NCBI GenBank assembly: GCA_016946835.1
Contig: JACVTC010000033.1
Span: 662,001-726,000 of the forward strand
Source: Neocallimastix lanati (nom. inval.)
Lineage: Eukaryota; Neocallimastigomycota; Neocallimastigomycetes; Neocallimastigales; Neocallimastigaceae
DNA: 64,000 bases
Direction of reading: 5' to 3'
The position numbers were made by a program, and so were the translations under genes. The first letter of the stretch is position 1. Every line of letters begins with the position of its first letter. Below, piece by piece: positions 1 to 13,385 of the stretch. Under the pieces are notes generated by a model. That model was not told where the DNA came from. It saw nothing but the letters and a program-made list of their open reading frames with translations, and did no database searches.

Positions 1-44
1 TTTTTATATTATATTTTTATTTCTATATAAAAATTCTTAATTTT

Positions 45-79
<35 letters not shown>

Positions 80-833
80 ATTCATATACAAACTGGTAAA
101 TATATATATATATTAACAGTTTTTATAATTAAAATAAAATAAAAATTTTGTAAAATTAAAATATATATATATATATAATATATTATTGTTTAGAAAACAC
201 TCAACAATAAAATGTTATAATGTTAATCCATAATTTATTATATTATATATTTATTAATAAAAGATTTCGATTTAAATATAAATTATATTATTTCTTTTTA
301 TATATTTTTATATAGTTATAAGTATACACCATGTAATGTCATAATGTACATAAAACATGTGTAAATCTTTAACAATTACAGTATATGTAATTATAATCTA
401 CTATATAAAAAATAATAATAAAATAAAATACGCTTTAATTCAAAAATAATAATATAAATATATTCTTTAATAATTTTGTAATTGATTTTTACGAAAATAT
501 ATATAATTTATTATAATTAAAATATTAAAAATTATTATGAATAGTAAACTAGATTTTTTTAAACAGTTTATAAAAAAAAAAAAAAAAAAAAAAAAAGATA
601 TTTATATTATATAACTGAGATAAAATAAAAAAAAAAATAAAAAAAATAAACATATTAAGATATTATTTATAAGCCTATAGATATAAATAATACAAATATT
701 TGTATAAATATATATATTCAAAAAATTATGCATATATCTTTAATAATAATTATAATAAAATTTTTTTAGTTGGTATAAATATATATTATATTTTAATATT
801 AAGAATATAAATAATATTTTTGTTTCTAATGTG

Positions 834-867
<34 letters not shown>

Positions 868-1494
868 CATAGTTTTATCAAAAATCATTTTTATCATTTA
901 TGTTAAAATCTATTTGTACCATTTTTATTTGCAATAAAATTTTTATTTTTTGTATTCTTATATAAAATATTTAATAAAAAAATATTTTATTTATTTTCAA
1001 TTAATAATTAATAATAATTAAAAATAATAATATTATTATTATTGTTGTTGTTGTTACTATTATTATTATTATCATTATTATTATTGTTGTTGTTGTTACT
1101 ATTATTATTATTATCATTATTATTATTTTATTTAATATATATAAATTTATATTAATATATATATTTATAATTTTTTCATTGGGATAATAGAATATTATTT
1201 AAATATTTCTTTCATTGGTGGAATAATATATATGCTTTTATTTTTCAATTTTTTGTTATTATGGTTATGCTTTATTGTGCTTTGATTGTCGTTTATAATA
1301 TGAACATTTATTTGAATTATATTTAATCTTAATTATATATATTTTATTAATTAATTATGTCTTTATTATTATTGTTGTTGTTGTTGTTGTTATTTTATTT
1401 TACCTTTTTTATTTTATTTTATGATATATATATATATATATTGAATATAACATTTTATGTAATGAAATTAGATTAATCAAGTAGTATGCTTTAA
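1..1494. other. AT-rich intergenic / 3' flank
   Basis: No coding region can be supported. The stretch holds several poly-A and poly-T tracts. At about 1030-1125 there is a duplicated ATT/GTT microsatellite in which a roughly 48-bp unit containing TTGTTGTTGTTACT occurs twice. It ends just after the stop codon of the minus-strand transcription-factor gene, so its right edge should contain that gene's 3' untranslated region. Confidence 0.6.
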
Positions 1495-2769
1495 TTATGA
1501 GATATCCATTTCATTTAGCATCATTTGTTCTTGCATCTGTTTACCTTGTAATGGATTTAAAAGATAAGAAATTGAATTATGTTTATCATTATTAGAATAA
1601 AAATTTATATCATTTTCTTCTTCTTTATAATTTACATTTCTACTATGATCCTTTGGAATAGTATAACTTTTATGAGGATCATTTTGTTCATTTCTTTCTA
1701 CCACATTTTTATTTAATGGATAAGTATTATTTCTATTGACTGTATCCTCATTATTATTATTATTATTATTATTATTTATACTAAATGATCTTTGAGAATT
1801 ATTATCATTATTGATTCCACTTAAAGTAAAATTACTGTTTTTAGAAACAAAAGATGGTGCTGAATGTATACTTTCTGTTCTATCTGAAAATGATTGATTT
1901 GGATAATAATTTGGAACAGAAGTCATTTGAGGAGGATTTCTTTCCATATTATTATTAATTTGATTATCAACATATAAGAAATTTTGATTTAAAGGTTCAG
2001 TTATTGGCTGATTCATTTGCTCTGTTTCCATTTCTAATGAATTCGGTGAATTAAGATAACTGGTATTTGAAAAACGTTGAATTTTCTTACCATTTTGAGC
2101 TGAAAGTGGACGAGAGGTACGATTAATTTCTTTTGGTATGTCAACATTACTACTACTACTTTGAGAAGGTGGATAATTATTATTAATTGGTGATATTGTA
2201 TAGCCCATACTATTGCGTTTAGCATCATTCATTGTACTGAGAGAACTAGTACGACTATGATTTGAATTTTCTATTTCTTGGATTTGATTTTGTTGTAATG
2301 GTTGAGATTGATTATTTAATGAACGATTTCTTTGATTGTTAATTGGAACCATCATATTTCTTGGTGAATTATTATAAGATCCATTATCAATTTTATTGTT
2401 AAAAGATTGATTTCCTGGTGAACCATTTCGAGATGATATATTTATATTTTTATTCATTGAATTATTTGGAGGAATATTTAATGGTATATTTTGTGAATTA
2501 TTTGATAGCATGGTCATATTTCCAGTGTTATAGTTATTATTCTTTTGAACAGAAGACATATTAATTCCTAAATTATTACTACTATTTTGAGTATAATTGC
2601 TGTGTGTAGATTCTACATCTGATGAAGTACATCTTCTTTTATTATAAATTGAAGAGTCATCATCATCATAACATTCATTAGTAATATTTTGAATATCTGT
2701 TAAATATTCATGATGTTTCTGATTATTATTATTATTATCATTTACTAAATAATAACATAATAAAATTAT

Positions 2770-2808
<39 letters not shown>

Positions 2809-4076
2809 AAAATATTATAAAAAATTTACTATTTGTATAACTATATAAAATTTATAATTAATATTTAGAAAAAAATTTTTTTTTTTTTTTTTTTTTACAA
2901 TATTTTAAAATTTGACAAAGTTTTATATTATATAATAAATTTTCGACATATACTGTTAATATATATAATTTTCAAAATTTAAACCATAATAATATTCAAT
3001 TCCACATTAAATTTCCACAATATTAAATATCCCAATCTATTTTTTTGTTCTATATTATTCTTATGCTACATATTTTCTCTTTTTATCTAGGTATCCAATA
3101 TTATTCTCAACTATATAAAATTCAATCCAAAATTATATAAATTATTATCATCAACATTTAATATCAAGTATTACTAAATATTGAATTTTTTTTTTTTTTT
3201 TATCTTTATAATTTTATATATTTTAATACTAACCTTTAAGATTTTCAAGAATACTAACCAAGTTATAATAAATTTTTCCATTTTTAACTTTCATATTATT
3301 ATATTTTAAATCAATATCATTATTCATTTTCTGTAAATCATCTACTTGATTTTGCAATTTTTTATTCATCATACGTAATTCATTATTTTCCATTCTCATT
3401 CTCTCCATAACCTGTCTTAAACTATTATATTCTCTTTGTAATTGGCCATGAGAAAGTTTTAAATCGTTTAATTCGATTTGTAAACTTTGAATATCTTCAT
3501 CATTTTTATTCTTTTTCTTACTAATATATTTTAATAATTCTGGCTTATTCTCTATAAAATTCTCATTTTGGAACTTAAAGGTTTGGTCATCTATTTTCTT
3601 ATATGAAAATCCATATCTAATAATTATTATAATAAAAAAAAAAAAAAAAAAAAAAAAAGAAAAAAGTTTAATATTAATATAAATTAATATAAATATTATA
3701 TATAATATTTAAAAAGAAATTAAATTATGTACGTATTTAATTGTCGGGTAAAACTGTTGAATTTATTGTGTTTAAAATCTATTATTAAAAAAAAAAAAAA
3801 AAGAATAAGAAAATTGATTTTTAAAAAGCATAAATATACATATATTTAATTTATGTAATTATCAAAAAAAAAAAAAAAATAAAAAAAAATATATATATAT
3901 ATATATATTAAAAATAATTTAATAAAAATTTAGTAATTAATATTTACACATTGGTAATGCCCTCCCTGAGAATTCATTAATATTTTTAATAATAACTGAA
4001 ATTTTATCTTCATTCCATGATATTAAATCAGAAATTTCAGGGTTATTTAGCATTTCACTATTGAAGTTAATATTAG

Positions 4077-4120
<44 letters not shown>

Positions 4121-6816
4121 TATTATAATTATTTTAAAAATTGAAAAATTAAAATTAATAAAATTATCTATAGCATAAAATAATAATAAATAAATAAATA
4201 ACTAGTCTATTTAAAGATTTAATTATTAAAAATTTAATAAATACATATAGTTTATATGTTATATTTATTATAGAATATTGATGACTTTTAATTAATTAAA
4301 AAAATATTGATAAAAAAGTATATTACTGATTATTTTATCATATTGTTTAGTTATTCTATTATAATAAAGTAAAAAATGTATATTAATTTGATTATTCTAA
4401 TTAATTGTTTATTAAATAAAATTTATTAAAATTGTATTAAAAGATTGACTACTTCAACTTATTGTTATTCACTTTATATTATAATTTTAAAATATTTTAT
4501 TATTTATTCAAATTTTATTATTAAAATATTTTATTGTTGATTATTTATTGATAAAAAAGCAAAATTTATCATTTGTATGTTTTATCATTGCTTACTATAT
4601 TATAATAAATGAAACTTTATCATTAAAACTGTATGTAATAATAATCACTTAAACATATTGTTTACTTTATGCTAATTATTTTAAGAAAAAAAAATTAAAA
4701 TTTTTATTTTTGTTTATTTCAATAAATTGTATAGTAGTATTGAATACCTTCTTTATAATCGAATATCAATTATTCTTATTAAAAATATTGATTATTTTAT
4801 TATTCAGTATAATTCTTTATAACAATAATTAAAACTCTTTATTAATGACTATTTTATTTTAAAACTACTTTATTATAATTAATTATAAGCTATCTTTATA
4901 TATCTTTATATATAATATTTTCGATTTTTTATTATTTAGTAATTAAATAAAACCATTTTTTTTATAATTATTATAATATAAATATGTGGTTTTATTTAAT
5001 TATATCATATTACTAATCATTTATCATTATTTAAACAATATTTGTTAAAGTAAAATTGAGAAGTTATTTAAAGTATTGTAAATAATTGATGAATAATAAT
5101 AAACCTTTTTGATTAAAATAAAATTTTTATCAATTTTCGAATTTTCAATATAATATGTTATTTAATTTTTTTTTTTTTTTTCTACAATAAATGATCTAAT
5201 ATTGAAAAAAATAAATATATATATATAATATAAATATGAACTTACATTAATTTCCCTATAAAATTCTGTTATAAAATAAATAAGTAAAATATAATAAAAA
5301 AGTATTAATTTATAACAATTTTATTATTTTAAATATATTATTTATATATAATGAATTAAAATTTCATATTTACCTGTTTTTGAAATTCTTGATACTTTAA
5401 AGTATTATCATGATTGTTACTTTATATTAATTTATATAATAATATACATATTTAATTTTAATATTTATATTCTTTTTAATTATATAATTATTATTAGTTT
5501 ATAGTCATACCCACTCATTTCCTATAATAATAGTTTAATTTTAATATTTTAATTTTATGATATACATATATATATTTTTTAAATAAAAATATTTAAATAA
5601 CTATTTTATAATTTTTATTTGTAAATATTCTAATCATATAAATTAAAATATATTTCTTAATATTTAATTTATATGATTAGAATAATATATTAAATAATAT
5701 TAAATAAATTTCTATATATATTAAATTATATTATAGATAAAACTTTATAATATATAAAATTCTATATTAAAAAAAATTTTTTATATATAATATATAATAA
5801 AAAAAAATAAAAAAAAAATATTTCAATAGCAATAGAATCTTTACCTTTTTAATTACGCCATTATGTGAATAATCAGTAAATTTTGAATTGTTTGTATTAC
5901 TCATATGCTCATTTATATTATTCATATTATTATTATTATTATTATTCATATCATTCACATTATTTATATTATTCATATTATTCATATTGCTCATATTATT
6001 TATATTATTCATATTATTCATATTATTCATTAGCATGTTGTTTTTGTTATTATTATTATTATTATTGATAGGCATATTATTATTGAGAGACATATTATTA
6101 TTGATAGGTATATTATTATTGATAGGTGAATTATTATTGATAGGTAAATTATTGATAGGTATATTATTATTATCCATAAGCATATTATTCATATTATTAT
6201 TCATAGGAATATTATTATTCATATTATTATTATTTATAGGCATATTATTATTATTATTATTCATAGGAATATTATTATTCATATTATTATTATTTATAGG
6301 CATATTATTATTATTATTATTCATAGGAATATTATTATTAATATTATTATTATTTATAGGCATATTATTATTATTATTATTCATAGGAATATTATTATTC
6401 ACATTATTATTATTATTATTCATAGGAATATTATTATTCATATTATTATTATTCATAGGCATATTATTATTCATATTATTATTATTTATAGGCATATTAT
6501 TATTCATATTATTATTATTAATAGGCATATTGTTCATATTATTATTATTCATAGGCATATTGTTCATATTATTATTATTCATAGGCATATTGTTCATATT
6601 ATTATCATTCATAGGCATATTATTATTTATATTATTATTATTACTCATTGAAACATTATTAGAGCTAATGCTTGATACATTAGAATCACTATTATTATAG
6701 CTATTACTCATATTATTAGTATTCATATTATTTTGCATTGAGCTATAATTTCCCATTGAATTTCTAATGCTATATTCTTGTTTATTTGAATATGACTCAG
6801 TAGGCATATATTGCAT
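1495..6816 (-). CDS. HSF-type (heat-shock-factor family) transcription factor, 8 exons
   Basis: Nuclear DNA-binding regulator of the heat-shock-factor family. I assembled eight exons (minus strand, 5' to 3'): 6816-5845, 5521-5511, 5419-5374, 5265-5246, 4057-3948, 3778-3733, 3616-3234 and 2744-1495. All seven introns have GT..AG ends and the exons total 2838 nt, exactly 945 codons plus stop. Residues 1-324 are an Asn/Met-rich repeat region. Residues ~345-430 form the HSF fold: NFIGKLIEML, ISWNEDKISVIIKN, EFSGRALPMYFKHN, the recognition helix FNSFTRQLNTYGF, then FQNENFIENKPELLKYI. Residues ~445-515 are a Leu/Met heptad coiled coil, as in the HSF trimerisation region. The C-terminal exon is Asn/Ser-rich and may be an activation domain. 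There is no response-regulator receiver domain, so it is not a full Skn7. Start chosen: the first ATG of the exon-1 frame. Family assignment is strong; the target genes and Hsf1 versus Sfl1-like role are unknown. Confidence 0.9.
2745..3233 (-). other. Intron 7 of the HSF-type gene
   Basis: Non-coding stretch between the coiled-coil exon and the C-terminal exon. The donor reads AAAG|GTTAGT and the acceptor TTATTTAG|TA. The join creates a Val codon and keeps the frame. It contains long A and T tracts and no other recognisable element. Confidence 0.8.
4058..5245 (-). other. Intron 4 of the HSF-type gene (long)
   Basis: The longest intron of the gene, about 1.2 kb, splits the first helix of the DNA-binding domain (..GKL / IEML..). 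The donor is AAT|GTAAG and the acceptor CAATAG|T. The interior is AT-only sequence with no open frame or transposon signature that I can support. Confidence 0.75.
6040..6640 (-). repeat. In-frame Asn/Met/Pro/Ile coding repeat
   Basis: Within exon 1 of the transcription factor, units of the form NNNNMNNNMPM or NNNNMPINNNN repeat more than fifteen times, with Met/Ile and Pro at fixed spacing between Asn runs. The DNA repeats are imperfect and likely to vary in number between strains. The opposite strand also stays open as a Leu/Ile-rich frame, but that is only a by-product of the repeat. Confidence 0.85.
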
Positions 6817-8391
6817 TTTAAATATTTTATTGTAATTTTTATTTTTTATTAAATAGTATCAAATTAAGGAGAAATAGTATATATATAATTAAAAAAAATT
6901 TTTTTCTTCTTTAAATTATAAGAAAAAAAAAGTATTAATAATATATTTTCTTTTTATAATCTGAGTTTCAAGTTTTTTTTTTTTTTTTTTTAAAAAATAA
7001 AAAATCTAATTATATTCTTTAAAAATATTATTTAAAATGTTTATCTATTTTTATAAAGAAAATTATAAACTTTATTATTTTTTTTTTGGATTAAATAAAC
7101 TTTTACTTCAATATGTTTAAATGTTATATGTATTTATTACTCATATATTATTATTATATATATTTTTTGTTTCTTTTTATTTTTTCTTCAAACAATAGTA
7201 TTAATTCTTTTATACTAATATATAAAAGAATTTTTTAATATTATAAGTATTTTGTTTATTTGTTTTAGTTCTTTTTTAAATACAAAAATAAAGAAACTTC
7301 GTTAGATTCAAAAAATAAAGTTTCTCTTTGTTTTTTTATATATGCATATATATTAGTATAAAATAAAAAATTTACTATATATTTCTTCAAATAAATAATT
7401 CTAATAAGTAACAAAAAATGTTTATTAATATTTAAAAAATATTGAATAAAAAAAAAAAATAAACCTTCAAAAATATGTAAAAAAAAAATATATATACATA
7501 TATAAAATATCTATATTTGCTGTTTTTTAAGATATACGATAATCTTTTATTTATAAATATGATATATAAAAAAATAAAAAAAGAAATAAAAAAAATTTTT
7601 TTATTTGTTTTTTATAAAATTAATTTTATTTTAAAATTTTAAGGTTATAATATATAGGAATATAAATTTATACTATATTATAATAATAATATATTGTTAT
7701 ATATTAGTATATACCATATTTTTTAGTTTAAAGTATGTAAGTATATTATGATTTTGATTTTATATTAATAAATAAGTTCCATATATCCATAACAAAAGAC
7801 TTAATAATAGTTCAATTACATATTTATTTATTTATTTATATATTAATTTATTATAAATTTAACATGAGAGAAAAAAAAAAAAAAGTTAATCAACTATAAT
7901 GAATGTATTATCATAATATATAATATAAAGTATAATATATATTTTAATACGAATATATTTAATGGTTATTATGTAATTAAAAACAGTATTATTAATTTAA
8001 TGCAATTAAGTTTCCATATAATATAATACACTATATAATATATAATTTGATATAAATAAAATAAAATAAAATATATTCAATAATCTATATAATTAGTGTT
8101 TTAATTTCCTGAATATTCAAATATATTAATAATATATTAAAGAAATTTTTTAATAAAAAAGAAGTGACTTTTTTTTTTTTAAATAATTTTAAAACTATAT
8201 TACAAAAATGTTAATATTTATATATAAAACTATATAAAACTAATTTTATAATATATAGCAATACATTTTTAATATATGGATATATATAGGGAAATAATTA
8301 GATAATTTGTATTATAAAAAAAATTTAGACTATAAATCAATCATCTATTTACAGATATTCTTAATAATTATTAAATTTTCAATAAATATGG

Positions 8392-8425
<34 letters not shown>

Positions 8426-10874
8426 TTAATCCCATTTAACAAGGAAAAGATTTCTTTAATTGTAAAAAAAAAAATAATAAAATTTAAAAAAAAAAAAATT
8501 ATTAAATATATAAATTAAATGAATAATTGAATAAATATGAATTATAATTAAATAAAATTAACTAAATTTTATTATGAAAAAATTTCTTTGTTATTGTATA
8601 TATTATATCATTCTAATCATTAGATATCTATATTTCGTATGAATTTAGTATTATAAAATTATAATCTTTTAAATATGAATATAAATAATATCTATTAGAT
8701 AATAAACATACATTATTAATATTATTTAATTAACATTAATAAGGTCAAAATATACTTATTATACTATATATATTGTTTCAACTAATTAATATATCATAAT
8801 AAATAAGTATAAAGAGAGATAAAATATGATATATTATTATTATTGTATATATTTACTTTTCTGAAGTATTTAATATACATTTGAAAATGATGTTCAATTT
8901 AAATAAATTAAAGCTAAAAAAAATATATATATATATATATATAATTTGGAAATACAATTAAATAAAATATTAATAAAAAATAATAATAAAGAAAAGAAAG
9001 AAAGAAAAAAATGAAAAAAAAAAAAAAAATATTTGCTGTTAGTTAGTTATTTCATTTAATATTAAATTATGCTAATTAAAATAAATTCGTCTTCTTATCT
9101 TAAAGAAATAAATTATAAATATATATTTTCAAATAGAACTAAATAAAAACTTTTTTTATTTAATTATATTAAAATTATCTTCATTATTATAATTGATTTT
9201 CTCATAACTAATATTTTATGTTTTGAAAAAGAATATATATAGTGAAAGAAATAATGCTAATATGAAATCAATTTATTATAATTTATTCATAAATATACTC
9301 TCTTTTATATATCATATAATGTATATTTATGTATATCATTTATAATTTTTTATTTATAAATGACGTAAAAAAAAAAAAAAAAAAATTAATATTTCTTCTT
9401 TAAAATTTTTAATTCAACAATTCAACAAAAACAATAATAATAATAATAATAACAATAATAATAATAATCATATTAATAATAATAATTTTTAAGCATTTCT
9501 TCTTTAAAATACATTATTTAACAATAACAATAACAAGTACCCAAGTACCTTAGTTGAATTATTATTATTTACTATGTTGGATTATTTACTCATTCTATTG
9601 AAATTTTCTTTAAATTGAAAAAATCTATCTTAAAAATAATAATATAAAATTCATTTTACTTTATTATATTGTATTTATATATTTTATGATTTTATTTAAA
9701 TATATTTTAATTATTATATGTTGTTTATTAATATTCATTATATATTATTAATTATTTATTATTTTTTATTTATAATTTATTATTATTTATTATTTATTAT
9801 TTATTATTTATTATTAATTATTTATTATTTATTATTTATTATTTTTTAATTATTTATTATTTATTATTCATTTATTATTTATTCATCTACTATTTATTTA
9901 TTTATTTATTTATTAATTTATTTATTATAACTAAAAATTTATTAATATATAAGTTATATATTAAATATTTATGTTGTATATATATATATATATATAAAAA
10001 CAAAAAAAAAAAAAAAAAAAGAAATTCTATAAAGCTATTCGTTTTTATATTTATTGATTATTATTAGTTTAATTATTTATAAAAAGAATTCTTCAAATAT
10101 AATATATAAAATATCTAAAAAATAAAAACATTACTGATTTCTGTAAATTAATGCACATGATTAATATTAATAGCATTAATTGCTATATATAGAATAATTT
10201 AATAATTGGAGGAAATCTGTAAAAAGAATGTAGTGTATAAAAAAATGTTTTAATGTATTAAATTAAATAATGTATACACGCTATATTTCTTTAATTACAT
10301 AAATATAAAGTTAAAACTTTTTTTTTTTTTAAATTAAATAAACTTTTATTTTAAAAAACTAAAATAGATTTTAAATCTTTTTATAATTATTATAATTATT
10401 TATTTCTCTTCCCTGTCTAAAAAAAAAATTATAATTATTTAAATTTATATATTACAAATCAATAATATATTTTTTAAAAATCAAAAAAAAAAAAATATAT
10501 ATATATATTTATTCTTAAATACTAATATTATTAATATAATATTTAAACAGAAAAATTGAATAAAGTTTAATAATAAAAAAATTATATATTTAAGTATTTA
10601 ATGATATATATATGAATTAATTTTAAATATATAATTATTCTTTTAAAAATAGATTATTCATATAAAATATATTTAAAAAGTATCACATTAGGATAAAAAT
10701 GTTTATTTAAAGCCACTATATTTTTTTTATCATTTTAATAAGACATTATAAAAAATAATGTCTACTTTTTTAATAAGTATTGATATTTTTGTAATATATT
10801 ATATAATATATTTTAAATTACTAATTAAAAAAATTAAAATAATAATTAATATGTATTAAAATAAAATAAAATAA

Positions 10875-10908
<34 letters not shown>

Positions 10909-11128
10909 ATATTTTACTGATAAAAAGTATTTTATTTATTCAATTATACTTGTATAATATTGTAGATCATTTTATTAAAATACCCAATAAAATAAAATAA
11001 AATAAAAAGAAATGAATTGAACTACATATGAACCAAATTTAAGTAAATTCTTGAAGTAGGGATAAAATATAAATGATAATATATTAGAATAAAAATGAAA
11101 ATATTTATTAAAAATTAAAAAAAATAAA

Positions 11129-11161
<33 letters not shown>

Positions 11162-12956
11162 ATAAAATAAAATAATTACTTATTTAAAATATATATATGA
11201 ATATTCTTCGCATGAATGAATAAATAAAAAAAAAATTTTTTTTTTTCACCGAAAATATGTTAAATTTATTTATATTTATATTTTTCATTATTGAATATAT
11301 AATATAATATAATATATATAGATTAATATATATTAATCTTGAATATATTGAATACATTTATAACTTTATAAACTTTAAATTTATTTGGTTATTTTTTAAA
11401 TGTATTTAAATTTAAAAAAATTACCAAATAAATTTGAAATATTCAATGAAATTAATATTCATATAAAATATCTTTTTTTTTCTTAATTTTTTTCATATAT
11501 TTTTCATATATTTTTTCTTTTCTTTCATGTAATTATTTTTATTTCTTTAAAGGTTTATTATTAGTTGTGTGTTTTTATATAAAATAAATATTAATGTAAT
11601 TAATAAATGACTAAATAAATTAAATTTAAAGTTCGCAATAACTGTAACTATTAAATAAAAAATTTTCAAGGTTTGTCTAGATATACATAATATATATACA
11701 TACATATTTTTTAATTGCAATAAACACAAAAAAATTTGTTCTTTTATTGACAAATGTATATAATGAAAATAGTAATAATTTTATGAATAATTTATTTTAC
11801 TATTTAAATAATTATTAATTTATTTCAATTACATATTTATTTTATTATTTATTAATTATTATTTGATTTTTACTATTATTTTTTTATAATTATTATTTAT
11901 TATTTATATTTATTATTTATTATTTATATTTATAATTTATTATTTTATTATTTTATTATTTTTTTATTTATTATTTTTTATTTTTATTAATTATTTATTA
12001 ATTTTTTATTGATTAATTATTGTCATTTTTTAATAAGCTAATAAAAAAAAAAAAAAAAAAAAATTTTTTTTTATACTTTTAATATAATTATATTAACTTC
12101 AGGATTAAATATAATTAAAAAAATTTTATATATATTATACAAATATACATAGAAGAAAACTTGTACATTTTTTCTTACAAAATTCAGTTAACCATGTTTT
12201 AGAAAATCTTTAATATAATATGTTTTTGGTAATTTTATAATCAAATGTATAGATTCTTCTACATTTTTTTACTATGAGTTTTTCTTTTTGATAAAATGAA
12301 TATAAGAAGATTCATTTATAAATAAACACAAAAAAAAAAAAAAAAAAAAAAAAAAAGATATATTAAATTTTAAATAATATATTACATATCATATTTTATA
12401 TTTTTATATTTAATATTTATTATATATTATATTTTATTCATAATATATATTTATATATATTATTAAATACATAATATATTATGTAATATATTATATATAG
12501 TAATTTTATATTTAATATAATTAGTATTTATACTATATGTGAAATATATTATGAACTATTAAATAATATAATTCAAACACTTCATTATATAACGAATATC
12601 TTTTTAATTAAATTAATATTCTTTTTTTTTTATAACAAGTTAATTAAATAGCAATTTAAATATTAATTAATTAATTAATTCTACGAAAGTATAAATTAAA
12701 TTTTTTATTTAAAAAACAAACTTAATATATTTTATGTTATAAATTGTAATGAGTATATTGGTTTCAATGAAAAATATATTATAATTAATTATATCAATTA
12801 ATTTATACTTAAGATTTTTTACTTTCAATTTATATGTTAATTAAACAATCTAATTAAAAATTATAAAAAGTACTAAATATAAATATTGTGTAGCTTACAT
12901 TAAAAATGATGAATATATTCAAAATCTAAAAAGATATATTGAATGGTAAATAAAAA
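6817..12956. other. AT-rich intergenic, no gene seen
   Basis: About 6 kb upstream of the transcription-factor start codon. I see poly-A/poly-T tracts, TTATT runs (about 9750-9920 and 11850-12000) and AT dinucleotide stretches. I see no open frame with gene-like composition, no spliceable exon chain and no RNA-gene signature. The first few hundred bases should contain the promoter and 5' untranslated region of the minus-strand gene, but no specific element is recognisable. Confidence 0.6.
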
Positions 12957-13385
12957 TAATAGATACACATTAAAAGAAATAAAATAAATAATTAATACTT
13001 ATAATTTAGTGGTATTTTATTATAGACACATTAAAAGAAATAAAATAAATAATTAATACTCATAATTTAGTGGTATTTTATTATAGACACATTAAAAGAA
13101 ATAAAATAAATAATTAATACTCATAATTTAGTGGTATTTTATTATAGACACATTAAAAGAAATAAAATAAATAATTAATACTCATAATTTAGTGGTATTT
13201 TATTATAGACACATTAAAAGAAATAAAATAAATAATTAATACTCATAATTTAGTGGTATTTTATTATAGACACATTAAAAGAAATAAAATAAATAATTAA
13301 TACTCATAATTTAGTGGTATTTTATTATAGACACATTAAAAGAAATAAAATAAATAATTAATACTCATAATTTAGTGGTATTTGA
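12957..13385. repeat. 61-bp tandem minisatellite, 7 copies
   Basis: Seven head-to-tail copies are marked by GACACATTAAAAGAAATAAA and TAATTTAGTGGTATTTTATT. The GACACA mark starts at 13025, 13086, 13147, 13208, 13269 and 13330, so the period is exactly 61 bp. A first, slightly divergent copy (GATACACA) starts at 12962. Copies two to seven are almost identical, with only a T/C change in one, so the array is recent or homogenised. It is non-coding. Confidence 0.92.

Noticed and set aside
5888-6700. 270-codon plus-strand frame rich in Leu/Ile
   Set aside because: It is the antisense of the AAT/ATG repeat in exon 1 of the HSF-type gene. The repeat keeps all frames open, and the spliced minus-strand model has domain support.
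11547-11753. 68-codon minus-strand frame MSIKEQIFLCLLQLK..
   Set aside because: It has AT-driven composition, no motif and no flanking exons, and does not stand out from random open frames in this DNA.
12957-13385. CRISPR-like array
   Set aside because: Repeats are contiguous with no variable spacers and the genome is eukaryotic. It is a minisatellite.
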